DNA from: Aquilaria yunnanensis
Lineage: Eukaryota; Streptophyta; Magnoliopsida; Malvales; Thymelaeaceae
NCBI GenBank assembly: GCA_039654915.1
Contig: CM077597.1
Location: forward strand, 86,926,001 to 86,990,000
DNA length: 64,000 bases
Direction: 5' to 3'
Position 1 is the first letter of the stretch. Each line of letters opens with the position of its first letter. Positions 11,151-25,201 of the stretch are shown one piece after another. Both the position numbers and the translations under genes were made by a program. The notes below the pieces were generated by a model. That model worked only from the letters and a program-made list of their open reading frames with translations, searched no databases and was not told the DNA's origin.

Positions 11151-11859
11151 TAACTTTTTTCTTTCATTACATTTCATATTTAATACGTCTCATATTTGGG
11201 GGCCTCCATATTTAATAACTTTCATTTTTTTGAATATCCATATTTAGTAAGTTTCATATTTCGAGACTTTAATAATTAGTAAGTCTCATGTTTGGGTTTT
11301 TCTAAAAACAGGTAACTTCCATAGGTAATAAGTTTAATGATCTTGGCAGGTAAATATTAAATTACAATATTCATCTCTACACTTTTAGGTTTACTGCAAT
11401 AAGTACCTAAATATTGAAAAATTTTGCTTTAGTTACACACAATAATTACCACATGGATCCTAAACTTTTAAGTTTTTTTACATTTTCACCAATTTTTTTA
11501 AAATTTTACAATTTAGTCACTAATAGTGGACTAGAGTTACATTTTGTAGCAAAAGTTGGAAATCATAGCAAACTCATAGAAACATAATTAAGAAATTTTT
11601 AATGATTTTTTTTTAATTAATACACTAAAATAAAAAGAAAATTAACCTAAATTAAATCACACCAAAAATAAAATTCCTTACTTCAAATTATAACAAAATT
11701 GAAAAAATAAAACGATTTGGTCATTTTAGCGTATGCACCAATAGCACGAATGTATTTGTCTACCAACTCAAATCTAGTGGTAGACCTGAATAACCTGACC
11801 TGAATCTCGATCAGTAACCAAAATTCATGCTAACCCGATTAAAAGTTATATGATAGCAG
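11151..11859. other. Unassigned AT-rich DNA
   Basis: Poly-A/T-rich sequence with no gene or terminal repeats recognised. AACCTGACCTGAAT words near 11780 resemble those near 10300. Confidence 0.4.
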
Positions 11860-14590
11860 GAGATAAGGAGATAAGGACATGTTTGAGGTTCTGGATGAAT
11901 TACTGTTCTCTTTGATGCCTATTTATAGAGAAAGAAGCTTGATATCTAGATATACCCCTATACAACCACTCAAAGCATAGCAATTAGTCCCTCCTTTTTT
12001 CGAATATTTAAGTTTGACATGGACATTAATGGGGATTATGAAAGATGTTGTTACGAATCACCGTTTGCACAAATGTTAAGAAAAATAAAAAAAAACTATT
12101 GATATATTGCAAAAGTATGGGATATATAACCCAAAATATTAAATGTTGTAAAGAATGTAAGATAAGTGGAGTTATTATTATTTTTGGTAAAAACAAAGTT
12201 TTTGGTAGGATATGTGATCAATTATGATTCCCATCTTTTAAGACAGAATTCGGATAAGAAATGATGCTACCAAACTGTTTTTAGAGCGGAAGAAATTGGC
12301 CATTCAAACACATACAACAAATTTGCCAATTTCACAAGCTTGCCGAAAACAGTTTCGTAATTTCTAACTCACTTCTTTCGAAAAAAAAAAAAAGTATCGT
12401 AATTCAACATACAATTATTATTATTTTTGGTAAAAACAAAGTTTTTGGTAGGATATGTGATCAATTATGATTCCCATCTTTTAAGAAAGAATTCGGATAA
12501 GAAATTATATATGCTACCAAACTGTTTTTAGAGCGGAAGAAATTGGCCATTCAAACACATACAACAAATTTGCCAATGTTACAAGCTTGCCGAAAACAGT
12601 TTCGTAATTTCTAACCCACTTCTTTCGAAAAAAAAAAATATCGTAATTCAACATACAATACATTCACTACCACAAAATTTTTACTGATTCAACAATACTT
12701 GAAATGTAATTTCCTGCTTGAATTTAAAAACAATTTTTTTTAATAAAAGAAAACGAAATTCTAATGAGTAAACCTCTTCAAACATAGTGTAAAATTTTAC
12801 CCAATTTTGTTGGATTGATTTGGTTTTTTATTTGCTACTGCAGTATGAACACAAACAAATTAGTTACAAACTATCGCTGATCACGTTGTTAATTCTTACC
12901 CCACAATAGGGCAGACTCGATATAACTTGCAAGGGCCATAAATAATCTACCAGTCGTTCGATCTGTTAGCTGTGTGGCTTGAGGCGGTTTTCTAACGAAC
13001 TTGTTTGTGTTCATATCTAATAGTTGGTAATGGTGTTTTCTTATCCGTTTATATTTAATAGAGGGTTTGGGCTTTTTTTAACTGTGAAAATAAATTAATA
13101 TTATTAAAATAAATAAAATACAGATTTATCAGTTTTGAAAAGGTACTCGAGCAACTGACTTGGACACTATATCCTCCTCTCGACTCAAAATCCTAAATAA
13201 AACTCCCTAGTCTTAAAATTCAAACACCACCTACCGACCCCAGTAAAATACCAAACTTTAGTCCCAAAAGTTCTAGTATCCAAAAAAAATAAATAAATAG
13301 AATTCTAGTTTTTAGGTCATGATTTCAATCTTTTCAACTCATGTTTCATTGACAATCCTTTTGATCTTGATATCCATTTTTCTTTCACTCCTTCCTCAAT
13401 CCTTAGCTTCGTCGTGGTTTTGAAAAATTCTCAATATAAGTTCCTCACGACCATCAATTTACACCTTAGTAAGATTCGTAATGTTGCTGTCTTGATTGTT
13501 AACCCCAGGTTCAAAATCCTACTATTCCCCTCGACATGATCCAAAGACTTTAACATTGATGGAACTCTAAAAAATATTAAATAAGAATCAGAACAATCAT
13601 TCTTATTGTTTTCCTCCACTGCTGAACCTTTAAAACTTTTGATTCTTCGGCAACTCTAATATTTGAAGAGAAATTAGTACCATGAATTTTATGGGCACAT
13701 CAAAATTCGCAATCTCTTGCCCCTTTGCCTTATCGATGAATTTTAGAATTGTTAGGACCCTAGGAAAAATTAAGCAAGATGAATCTGCTAACCCACAAAA
13801 TCGTTGAAATCTTTGTTAGCTTTGGAACTCACATTAGAACATAAAGGCCCATTAATTGAAGAATTTGACCCAATAGAATTAGCTCCCTTCTCAAGCCCAC
13901 CAATGTCCTTCTCAGACCCACTATCCTCGTCCAAATCCAAATAAGTTTGAGAAAGCCTGACATCATTTTGCACTTTTTTGCCCCACCTGCATCATTTTCA
14001 AAATCAGCTAGACCGTTCGTCTTCCCTGCCTCCTAATATTGTAACAGTTTGAGGTTTGGGCATTGTAACAATGATTTTATGCTGATGAAAAAGGCACGTG
14101 ATTTTATAACATAAAATATAAAATAACCCATTAAGTTAAGACACAACGTGGCAGTATAAAAAAACACTACTTTTGTACTTTTGTTTTTTGTGTTATTTTT
14201 CCATTAAACATAACTCATGAATTTTATTTTTATTGTTTTGTCTGTCTAAAACTAGTGTTATTTGAAAGCATTATTCTATTTAGTCAATAATTGCTTAAAT
14301 AAAATTTTGTAGTGAGTAATTAATTTTTTATGAATTTTTTTGTACCCAACTAATAAAAAGAAAAATCCATAAAAGATACTTTATTTTTCCAAAAAAATAT
14401 TTATTTTTCAAATTTTTTAAGTATAAATTTTTCAACTGACATAAAGTTGAATGAATAATCATTACAAATCAAAATAATCACTAACTCATTTTTAGAAATC
14501 ACTACAAAGCCCAATAGTCTTAATTAGAGGTCCTATATATAAATATATTATTTTAGAGCTTTGGGTATTATAGGCAATTTAGATGGGTAA
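11860..14590. repeat. Repeat family A, copy 2 (most complete copy)
   Basis: Collinear with 32230-35545 in the same orientation: the CTCAAAGCATAGCAATTAGTC block, the GGAAGAAATTGGCCATTC block, the CAATAGGGCAGACTCGATA block, and the tail shared with 5840-6690. It has no conserved reading frame and no recognisable terminal repeats. It could be a large non-autonomous element or a segmental duplication. Copy 3 carries an extra 0.7-kb insertion and a Stowaway element that are missing here. Confidence 0.75.
12172..12659. repeat. Direct tandem duplication, period 243 bp
   Basis: Unit 1 (12172-12414) and unit 2 (12415-12659) both begin TTATTATTATTTTTGGTAA and both end near CGTAATTCAACATACAAT, with only a few substitutions and A-run length differences. 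Copy 3 of family A near 33250-33495 has a single unit, so the duplication is specific to this copy. Confidence 0.9.
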
Positions 14591-14960
14591 ATTATACCTG
14601 TTGTTCCTAAACTATATTCAATATTTTTTAATTATTCTAAAACTATCAAATATTATTTAATGGTCCCTAAACTATAACCAATGTTGCTTAATTATTATAT
14701 CGCCCATCACAACCGTTAAAAATGGAAGAAAAAATGATGTGGCTGATTATGTGACATGAAAAAATGATGTGGTTGCTGATATAGTACTATTTTTCCACCT
14801 ATCCTTAACAGTGTAGTGGACGGCAGGATGATATAGCAACAATTAAATAGTTTGATGATGATTGGTATAACATTTAACAGTTTTAAGGGAATTAAGCAAC
14901 ATGAGATATAGTTTAGGGATGACTAATGACATTTACAAAATAAAGATACTTAAAAAGGTT
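14591..14960. mobile_element. Palindromic MITE-like element (MULE-like)
   Basis: The left part has GGGTAAATTATACCTG and TGGTCCCTAAACTATA followed by TGTTGCTTAATTATTATATCG. The right part contains AATTAAGCAACATGAGATAT and ATAGTTTAGGGA, an inverted match. The GGGTAAATTA...CCTAAACT type of end is common in Mutator-like non-autonomous elements. Exact ends and target duplication not resolved. Confidence 0.45.
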
Positions 14961-15504
14961 AAAGGGCATTTTCAGTACTATAAAACTTTTAATATTATCA
15001 AGTGAGTCATAAAATTACTCGAATTGTCAAACAAGTTAAAAAACACTAAATCATTAACTCTGTTAGTCCTAAAACCTATAAAGTTTTATTTGGCAAAAGG
15101 AAATGCTAACATGACATTTAACATCATTTATTTTAGTGGCCAAAATGACACTTTCATAACATATGTACTTATTCAAAAATTTTATCAAAGTTGGAGATTC
15201 ATTTTGGTATTTCAAAAAAATTTGATTGTTAAGTTGACCCTCAACTTTCTTCAATCATTCAAATAGACCTTTAACTTTTTTCTTTCAAGCAAACTGACTT
15301 TATCAATTCTTAATCACCTTAATAGTACCACTTCCTCTAGCAGCCCCTCCATCTCCCTATTCTTACCTTCCTCTACCACTTGCCTAGTGCACCGTGCCTA
15401 AGTGAATGCATACACATTGGTGTGATCAGAACTGCTCCATCAACGTTGTTCAAGTCGGTTCTTCGGCAATCAGGGAAAGACCTGAAAATTTGAAAACTTT
15501 CATA
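14961..15504. other. Unassigned DNA between repeats
   Basis: AT-rich, with a short CT-rich stretch near 15335-15380. No gene seen. Confidence 0.4.
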
Positions 15505-18028
15505 GTCAATGACTTGCTTGGACCTAATAAGCATGTTTTATTTAAGTATTTTTATTTAAATGACACAATTTAGTTTTTTCTTAAGCAAGAAAAACAAGCT
15601 AAGTAAAGTAAAGATGATTTCCAAAATGTGATTTGGCACCTAAAAGTCATAAGGATAAAATGGTAAGTTTGATATGAGGGAAAGGCATGGCTATAAATTC
15701 AATGAAATTAGGGTCATGTAAGGATTTTTACTAAGAAAGTTAAGACCATAAGTTATTTTAGCTATTAGAACCAATATTTGACAAAAATTTCACAAGGTGT
15801 TCAAATGGGCCATTTATGTTTTGTATGGGTTAAGTGTCAAAAGGCTAAGTGTAAGAGGCATAAAAATACTATCTTGGACCATGAGGGGATGGCTTTTAGT
15901 GTGAGTCTATTGGCCAAAGTGAAATAAAAGAAAATGTGGGGGCCAAGAGACAAGAAAATAAGAAAGAATTCCTTGGTAAAGTGGTTCAGATATTTGTAAG
16001 ACTTGGACCCAAATCTTCATCACCATTCTTTTGCATTTTCATGGGTCCCTTTCTTCCTTAGCTCACCTACTGTAAAGTTTTCAATTCCCATAAATTTTCA
16101 GCAAACTTGAAGGTTCCAAAGTAATCAAGAAGCCTCTAGCTTATCCTTGGTGCATTAGCTTCACTTGTGCTTTTTGTTGCATGATTTGGGCATAAACCTT
16201 AAGGTCAGCTTCTTGGCTTGGAATGATTTAGTTCTAAGTTGGTTAAGTAGCTAGAAGTGTCTTGATTTCAAGTTCTTGGTGTCATATCATGTTGGTTTTT
16301 GGTATGGAACTCAAGAGAGCTAAATTGAGCTCAAGTGTGCTTGTGATACTTGTGTTTTGTTATTGCTTTGTAGCTAGATTTGAGGTTTAGCTGAAATAAA
16401 GCATAAAAATGTAGTATTACGTACGGCAATGAATAAAAAATAAGACACATTAGGATTGGCTTTGGGGTTAGAAAAATTGAGCAAGAATTGTGAAGGATAG
16501 CACAATACCATGAAGTGTAGAATGCACCTAAGCACCATGTCGCCAAGTTGGCTCATGGCAACCCAGGAGTTGTAGCCATTGGTGATGCCTTTGGTCCCGC
16601 ATCACCAAGGTCCAAGCCCTTCAAGGTCGAGGTACCTTAAGGATGCTTGAATCTCTCAATTATCATCCCTAGGTCATTCTAAGATGTTCCATAGCCTTGA
16701 TTAGGTCTAAAACTGATTCCTAAACTAGTAATTATGCATTATTTAAGTAGTAGCCAAGTGGTGTGGTTAAGGTTGAGTGGCTTAAGGGGTTTAAGTGCTC
16801 AAGTTGTTAAGGGAGTATTAAGGGGATTAAGGCGGGATTTAGATTCTTCATTGACCCAAACGAAAGGTCTTAGTCTTTTGGGTGATGAAAAGGAAACCAA
16901 AGAGGATTTGAACCAAACTTTCTAGTTTGGTAAGTAGATCATCAAGGCACCCTAAGCTAAGCCCCAATAGCTTAGTAACTTGGACGACATAAGATGGCTG
17001 CCTTGCACAATAAGTTAAAGGAAAGACAGATAAGTTTTGAGATGAGGCGATGACCTACTCGAGGACCTATAAATAGTACTTAATGGAGATAAAGGATTCA
17101 GGATACGTAGACTAGTGTCTGAAGTACCTTCTCTGTTTGAGCTCATGCCAAGTTTTAAGGCTTCACAAGTGTACAAAGTCCTAGGAATTATGCATGCTAC
17201 ATATCATACATTCATACACTGCATATTTATTTTGGTTACTTTTTGTGTTGATTGTTGGTTGGTTGTTTGCTTGTTTGTACACCATGTCGGCATGCTTTCT
17301 TGTTATTGTCTTTTCAAGTACCCCAAGGGACCCTTATTGAGTACAATCATGGACTCACTTCCTTAAGTTTATTGTGTAGGTTCTAATGTCGGGTCTTACA
17401 ACTAAGTGGATAGTTGTGGGCTACATTTCTCTCTTTTGTAGGTACTTATTTTACTTAGAACCTTATGTTTCTAGGTTACTTATAAGCTAAGTTTTGTACT
17501 AACTAAGTGTTTGTGTCTGGACAGTCTAGAGGCTATGTATTGCACAAGGACATGTAAGGGCTTTTTACTTGGAGCTTGATAGCTTAAAAGTGGGAGCTCA
17601 AGTACATTATCTTGGCAGTATTTTTCCATGTGTATAGAGTACTTTGTGTACTAAGACATTGCCTCTATTAGGATACATTATGGTGTATGAATATTGAGTT
17701 ATCTTTGGGTGTATGCTAGTGTTAAAGTGCATGCACAAATAATTACTTAAAGTCTAAAGAACTAGTATTTTATTGTCTTAGCATGTTTTAACTATGATTT
17801 AAATGAAATGATCAAGCTATGCTTTCTATAATTCATTTATTTATTTGATTTGCATTGCCTATATAAATACATGTTTATCTTCTTGTAGGGTAGGCTAAAT
17901 AACTAATTACACGTAAATTGTTTTAATTTACCAACAAGTAATAGTTTGCCAATAGTAAGAAAATGGGATAACATTCTCTGAGTGCTTACAAGCCATTTAA
18001 TTTAGGGCACTGGGACCCTATTCCATCA
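15505..18028. mobile_element. Diverged third copy of the long-LTR family
   Basis: Collinear with the solo LTR at 37177-39862 in the same orientation. Shared blocks include AAACAAGCTAAGTAAAG, AATTATGCATTATTTAAGTA followed by GTGGTGTGGTTAAGGT, CACCCTAAGCTAAGC, AGGATACGTAGACTAG, GGGTAGGCTAAATAAC and a terminal TTAGGGCACTGGGACCC. The 5' end has lost the TGTAAAGG start and no convincing target duplication could be found, so the boundaries are approximate. This is the oldest-looking of the three copies. Confidence 0.65.
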
Positions 18029-18529
18029 TAGAAACAAATCCTCTTACTTGAATAAGTTGAGAAGTGAGAAGCATCGAAGGTCATCAAAGTGATTATGACA
18101 TTTGATGTCCAGTGCAAGGAAAGCAAAACCCATTTGAATGGAGAAGATTTAGGTGGATTGAACATCCAAGAGATGTAAGTCTAAGGGGTATGGAAGGAGA
18201 AAGATAGAGGGGGAAGAAATGAGGGACGCTAGATATTACCCATTTCATGTCATAGAGATTGAATGGCAACACAACTCAAAGAGAGGATAGGTAATGGTTA
18301 AAGAACAAGTGATAAGTTTTACTTAAAGAACTAAAGTCTTCATATAAAAGATGTATACAATCACCTAGGTGATAATAAAATAAAATAATGCAACACAATA
18401 TTAATAATTAACAAGAGGAATCTTATTTCTTCACATTCCCCCTGAGGTATGTAGGAAGAAAGCTCAAAAGAATGAATCAAAATGACATCATTTTCATAAA
18501 TGACTAACACCATTTCCGGGGCCTAAATG
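18029..18529. other. Unassigned DNA
   Basis: No gene or element end recognised. Confidence 0.35.
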
Positions 18530-18913
18530 TTACTTGATAGATTTAATGGCTAAAACAACAAAAAAAAGACCTTACAGGACTTAAAAAAATCATAAAATTA
18601 CATAATTTCCTTTATGCTTACTATAACAACATTCAGCCGCCCGACACTTCTCTAAGTTTTAAAATGACCCTGGAACCCCAAAAATTACCAAAGTGATTAT
18701 CAACCATTATTCATCTACAGTGAGCTAGTTCGACAATTAGGTATATAATTATAACCACATTTCTAGAAACCTTTAGAAATTAGCTATGTGCATGCAGGTG
18801 GTTTTACATATATCATTGAAGGTGATGGGCCAATTAATTGGACAAACATAAGTACCAAACTAAAGTTGAGGGCTTATGTTTACGTAATTTGTTGTACTAC
18901 TTGTGAACACATT
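18530..18913. repeat. Repeat family B, copy 2
   Basis: Matches 9306-9680 up to TTGTGAACACATTGA, where the T run that marks the 3' tail of the minus-strand LINE begins. Confidence 0.7.
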
Positions 18914-20427
18914 GATTTTTTTTTTATACAAGCATGGCTTTAATTAATTAATCAGTAAAACCAATAACAACAAGTCCAGTATAGGAATATCACACAAAAA
19001 TCTATCCGCCACACGAAGCCCCTTCCCAACAAGAGCATGGGTAGCTTCATTCACAGACCACTTTACAAATGAATAGGCAAAAGAATGAAAAAAAAAACTT
19101 CCTAGGACCCGTGACTCATCAACTAAAGCACCAAAATAAATCATCAATGGGGACACATCCATCTATAGTTTGGAAATAAGAACTAAAAAATCTGACTCGA
19201 GTAACACCCTTGACAAGCTAACTCAGGGAGCTTCTTTAAAATCCCAAAGGATATCCAATGCCTCTAGGTAGAAGACATCCCACATTGAGCATGTAAAGCC
19301 ATACGTAGCAAAAAGGACAATTGCACCACCAAGGCCCAACAGATCATCTTCATGCTCCCTTTATTTACAACACCAACCCAAACCACATTAGCCTTTACTT
19401 AATGAATGCCTCTGGTAGGCAATTTTTAGCAATGGGGTTCGGAAGGCATTCTACAGGGCCAAATGCATGGTTTTGGCCATATTGGATCCAACTAGCCATC
19501 CATGAACACATTGATGCCCCAAATAGCCTCCGATCTATGGCACCAATTCTCAGAAACTACTTTATTTCTATTGTTCCAGATGAACCACACATACACTATA
19601 GTCAACAAAGATCAGTTTTCAACCTTCTCCATAAATTTAGTTAGGTCATTTTACCATGCATTAACACTTGACGGCAAGGCCACTCTAAGAATCTCAGTTG
19701 CCTGTTTGAAAAATGGGCAGTTGAAGACCAAATGAGCTACTAACTCCTATCAGATCACACACACTGGACATAGTGGCTAAGTCATCATACCTCTCCGTGC
19801 AAGGTTTCCTCAAGTTGGCATTAAGTCTGAGAAAACCCACCACAAAAACATTTGCACTCTTAGGGGAAAAGAAAGTTTCCATAACCATATCCAAAAATTT
19901 GATTTAATCATTAGGTCATAACTATAAAGAACCACAAAAGCTAGATAATAGGCCGATTTCACCGTAAACTTTCCATTATTAGTCATACCCCAGGTGAGCA
20001 CATCTTCCTACTTTAATTTTAGACCCTACTTTAATAATATCCTCAAAAATCTTCCTTTTATATTTCATCATTCTTTTCAATTCAAACCCTCCATCAACTC
20101 TACAAATGGACTTAATGACTCTTTTCCAAAAAGAACCTGACTCTGACCTAAATCTCCACCACTACTTACCTACTAACACTAGATTCATTGTTTTGAGTCT
20201 ACCTACACTCAATTTGCCATATTCGTTACATGACATCTCCTTACTCCAAGAGATCTAAGCTATTTTCCTACTTTCCCTAAATCCCTACCAAAAAAAAAAA
20301 AATCAAAGAGATTCTACGCATAGAAAGACACTCGTCGAGGCATAATAATCCAAGATGAGAATATACAGGCGGGCTATTTAGCATTGATTTCACCCAAGTA
20401 ATACATCCACCAATAGACAAATGTTAT

Positions 20428-20697
20428 TGATGAAAATAGTTGTTGTGATGATAAGAGCTATCATTTTTAATGTCATTTTTTATATTTTGATTGTAATATA
20501 AGTAAAAGAGCAAAAGGTATGGTTGAGCTTAAGTCTAGTGGTAGACATGCTCTTTAAGTTAAGGGACTAGTTATAGGCTTTTTGACTTTTGTATGTATAT
20601 AAATATCAACAATAAAATGATTAGTTTGGAAGTTTTCTTGCATTTGTCTAGTGTGTTCTTTGGTTCTCCTTTCCAATTCTCACTCTATTTTCTATCA
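20428..20697 (+). repeat. Copia left LTR
   Basis: Runs from TGATGAAAATAG to CTCTATTTTCTATCA. It is about 90% like the right LTR by eye, sharing AGTAAAAGAGCAAAAGGT, GTATATAAATATCAACAAT (TATA-like) and TTTGGTTCTCCTTTCC. Confidence 0.9.
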
Positions 20698-20699
20698 TT

Positions 20700-20711
20700 T
20701 GGTATTAAAGC
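20700..20711 (+). promoter_or_regulatory. Copia primer-binding site
   Basis: TGGTATTAAAGC lies two bases after the left LTR and matches TGGTATCAGAGC, the complement of the initiator methionine tRNA 3' end, at 10 of 12 positions. Confidence 0.8.
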
Positions 20712-23700
20712 TGAGAAAGCTCTTTTCTTTGATCCTTTTGGGATTGTAAAAGAGGGAGAACCAGTCAAGAAACTTACCATGGAATCTTAAACACTCAAAA
20801 TGTGTGAGTATGTGTGATGGCTACAAGTAGTAGCATTTCAAGTCTATCTCCTCCTATTTTCACTGGAGAGAATTATAATGCTTTGTCAGTTAAGATGTAG
20901 GCTTACCTTAAGGGTTTGCTGCTTCGGGAAACTATTGAAACTAAGATGGAGACATCTCTTCCAGACAATCCAACTGTGAATCAACTCAGAGTTTATGAAG
21001 GATGACTCTCCAGAAAATTCAGAGCTTTGAATACTCTTCATGTAGCTATTGATGAAACCATTTTCACAAGAATTATGGCTTGTAAGACTACCAAGCAAGT
21101 ATGGGACAAGCTGAAAATTGAGTTCCAAGGAAGTGATAAAACAAGACAGATGTAGATCTTCAACTTGAGAAAGAAGTTTGAGCTTCTTAAGATGAAGGAG
21201 ACTGAGAATGTGAAGGCCTATATTGACAGAGTCATAAAAGTTGTAAACCAAACCAGGTTGTTAGGAGAATATCTGTCAGAAAAAAGACTTGTGGAAAAGT
21301 TTATGGTGAGTCTACCAGAAAAGTTTGAGCCTAAGATTTCTTCTCTTAAAGATACTTGGGACTTATCTTTGCTTACACTTACTAAGCTTGTAAATGCCCT
21401 ACAAGTTGTGGAGCATAGAAAGGCATTTAAAGTGAAGGAGAAGCCAACAGAAGTGGCTTTTGTAATTTCAAAAAAATTCAAAGGCACGAGCTGAGTCTAA
21501 TGGGAAGAAGGGAACAAAGAAGAAGGATCATTATTATAAGGGTAAACAGAAGAGAGGAAAATATCCACCATGCCTTCACTGTAAAATGACTAATCATAGC
21601 AAGAAATTTTGTTGGAGAAAGCCTGGAGTTCAATGTCAAGCCTGCAAACAATTTGGACACATTGAGAAGATCTATCCATCCAATCAAAATCAGTAGCCTC
21701 AAGCTCAACCAGCTCAAGTCAATGAAGTCCCCCAGGATCATGAAGAAAAGTTGTTCGTTGCTGCTATTGTTGAAGAATGTTCAATTGCAGCTATAAATCT
21801 AGATGTGTGGCTCATTGATAGTGGATGCTCACATCATATGACTTCAAGATTGCAAATTTTCAAGACTCTGGACAAGCAATATTGTTCCAAAGTGAGACTT
21901 TGCAGATGGCAGATTGGTTGATGTCAAAGGAAAAGGTGTTGTTTTGGTGCAAACTCTTTCAGGTGCAAAGTTAATTACTAATGTTTTATTTGTAACTAAA
22001 ATTACTTATAATCTTTTAAGCGTTGGCCAATTGCTTAACAAGGATTATAGGTTGATTTTTGAAAACAAGAGGTGTGATATTCTTGACTTAGTTGGTGCTA
22101 AGCTTTTCTCCATCATCATGAAAAATAGAAGCTTTCCCTTAAAATGGAGACAGATTAAGATTCAAGCTTTCATTACTGTAGTAAATGAAAGTGTTTTGTG
22201 GCATAAAAGGTTTGGTCACACTAGTTATGCCTCTATGAAGCTTCTTAACAACAAAAATATGGTGATGGATATGCCTTTTGTTTATGATCATTCTTGTGTA
22301 TGTGATATCTGTCAATTTGGAAAGTTGAGTCAGACACCATTCTTTGTCAATCAAGCTCGGAGGGTAATTGAGAAGTTACAACGAGTTCACATAGATATTT
22401 GTGGACCTATGGGGATTGCTTCATATAGTGGAAGTAAGTATTTCCTTCTCTTTATTGATTATTTTACTAGATTTTCTTAGATTTATTTTTTCAGGGAAAA
22501 AATCTGAATTATTCAACATGTTTCAGAAGTTCAAAGCAGATACAAAAAACCAAAGTGCACATTTGATTAAGACTTTAAGGTCTGACAATGGCACAGAATT
22601 CACCTCTCATGAGTTTGAAGAGTTCCTCTAGCATTCTGGCATTCATAATTAGCTCACGGTCACTTATACACCCTAGCAAAATGGTGTGAGTGAAAAGAAG
22701 AACAGGTCAGTTATGAACATGTTTAGATGCTTCCTATTTGAAAAAGGATTACCAAAGCAGCTATGGGTAGAAGTTGCAAACATAGCAGTATATTTGCAAA
22801 ATGGATTACCTACGAAAGCTCTTGATTGAAAAATTCCTTATGAGGCTTGTTTTGGAGTTAAACCATCAGTAGCTCATCTTAAAATCTTTAGTAGTCTGTG
22901 TTATGCTTTTGTTCCTCGGGCCAACAAAGACAAGCTTGACAAAAGAGCTGAAATTAGAGTACTTGTGGGGTACAACAATGCTTCCAAGGGTTATAGAGTC
23001 TTGAATCCTATAATTCAGCAAGTATTTGTTAATAGAAGCATCAAATTTGATGAAGATGGTGCTTGGAATTAGGATAGAATAAAACCAGGCCCTTCAATGC
23101 AAAATTCCAATCTTGGAAACATTCCCCAAGAATAAGTTATAGCTCTAGAGGAAGAAGGTTTTGATGATGATGTAGCCATTAGAGGAACAAGAACACTATA
23201 AGACATTTACAGCAGATGCAACATGGCTTTGTTTGAACCCCCAAGATGTTAGCACTGCCATGAAGCATCTCGAATAGAGGGCAGCAATAGAAGAGGAGCT
23301 CAGAATGATTAACAAGAATAAGACTTGGATGCTCATAGACAGACCTTATGACAAGAATGTGATTGGTCTAAAATGGGTGTTCAAGCTTAAGCACAACATT
23401 GATGGGTTAGTTAACAAGTACAAGGCCAGGTTAGTTATGAAAGGACATGCTCAACAATTTGGAGTAGATTTTTCTGAAACATTTGCATTTGTGGCATGAT
23501 TTGACATAATTAGATTGCTATTTGCAATCTCCGCTCATCAAGGTTGGGAAGTGTTTCAGTTAGATGTCAAATCAGCCTTTCTAAATGGAACATTGAAGGA
23601 AGAAATTTATGTTGAACAACCGGAGGAGTTTATCAACAAAGAAGAACATGATAAAGTGTAAATGTTGAAGAAGGCTTTATATGACCTAAAACAGGCTCCA

Positions 23701-24341
23701 AGGGCCTAGTACTCCAGAATTGATGACTATTTGATGAAATTGGGGTTTGTGAAAAGTTGCAATGAGGCAACTCAATATGTGAAGCATGTCAGTAAAGAGA
23801 TCATAATTATCTCTATTTACATAGATGACATTTTAGTTACTAACACTAATGCAAAAGCTGCGACGGAGTTTAGAGTCCAAATGAAAAATATATTTGAGAT
23901 GAATAACCTTGGTAAGATGTCCTACTTTTTAGGAATGGAGGTCATGCAGACTTTGAAAGGGATATTTATATCTCAAAAGAAATATGTTGGCGAAATTCTC
24001 AAGAAATTTAAAATGAGCAGCTGCAACTCAGTAAGTACACCAGCAGTTCATGGAGAAAAGTTAAAGGAAGAACATGGCTTCGATCTTGTTGATACCTCTG
24101 TTTACAGAAGCTTAGTTGGATGTCTTCTGTTTTTGTATGGAAGTAGACCTTATATTATGTTTGCTACAAGTGTATTGTCAAGATTTATGCCCTCACCTAC
24201 AAAGATGCATTTTAAAGCTGCCAAGATGGTTCTAAGATATATTCAGAGCACAATTGATTTTGGGATATTCTACAAGAGACTCACTGCCTTTAATCTTGTT
24301 GGTTTCATGGATAATGACTAGGTAGAATTTTAGGATGACAT

Positions 24342-25201
24342 TGATAGCCGAAGGGCTATCGCCTCCCTCACTACATACATCCTGCCAAATAGTACGGTCA
24401 GGAAACCTGGCGTTACCCGGAAGGGGCGATATCACGGACCTCGGAAGGAGTGAAGTCAAATACCCCGAATTTGAGACTTCGGCTAGAACGTCAGGAATTC
24501 CAAGGATGGTGCCGGCTCCCTCGGTGGACCAAACGGATTGCCTTCGGAGATGAAGAGCCAGCTATTTCAAGCAGGAGAGAATCTCCCCGAAGGCGGGGCC
24601 CCCGAACCAGGGAACTACCCGAACTACAGGCATAATTCCCAAAGAAGGGCATCCGTACCGAAGGACGACCTCGCCGGAGAACCTCGGGAGTATGGCATGG
24701 GCATTTAAGGAGCCTCTGACATGTCGCCCATATGCGTTACACGCCGCCTCTAAGAGTGGTCTGACGCGCCGATGCCGTCCAAGTCTTATCACGACCTGTC
24801 TCGGTCCCAGACCCGAGGAGCCTACAAACGGCTACCTGTCCCCTACGCCCAGAAGTACGGATCGCATCTGACCGAACACGTGTCGTGATCTGAATGGGCT
24901 AGGCACCACTATAAATACCAGGAAACAAGTCCTGGCAAGGGATCCGACCCCCCTCCCTGAGAAAACACGAACAGGCAAGACCACCTAGCCCCTTAGTGCT
25001 CTTCCTTTATCTCTTATCAGAACACTGACTTGGGCGTCGGAGACTCCTCCCCGGAAAAACACTCCGGGGACCTCCTGACCTCCTTTCTTCTGAGCATTTC
25101 AGGCATACTCCTCTGGGGAACCTTTGCTCCAGACGTCTTCCCTGGCAGGAAGTCCCTCCCGAAGTCATAATGTCACCTAACGAAGATGCCACTGGGCATT
25201 A
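24342..25201 (+). mobile_element. Solo LTR, 860 bp, GC-rich, in the copia RNase H
   Basis: Flanked by a perfect 5-bp duplication GACAT (24337-24341 and 25202-25206). It starts TGATAGCC and ends GGGCATTA, close to the TG...CA ends of an LTR, with a probable C-to-T change in the last CA. It holds CTATAAATA at 24909-24917, a TATA box about two-thirds along, as expected in a plus-oriented LTR. It has no coding region. Removing it with one GACAT restores the standard copia reading DDMKSTSGY. Base composition is far more GC-rich than the surroundings, so it comes from an unrelated, probably gypsy-type, family. Confidence 0.9.
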
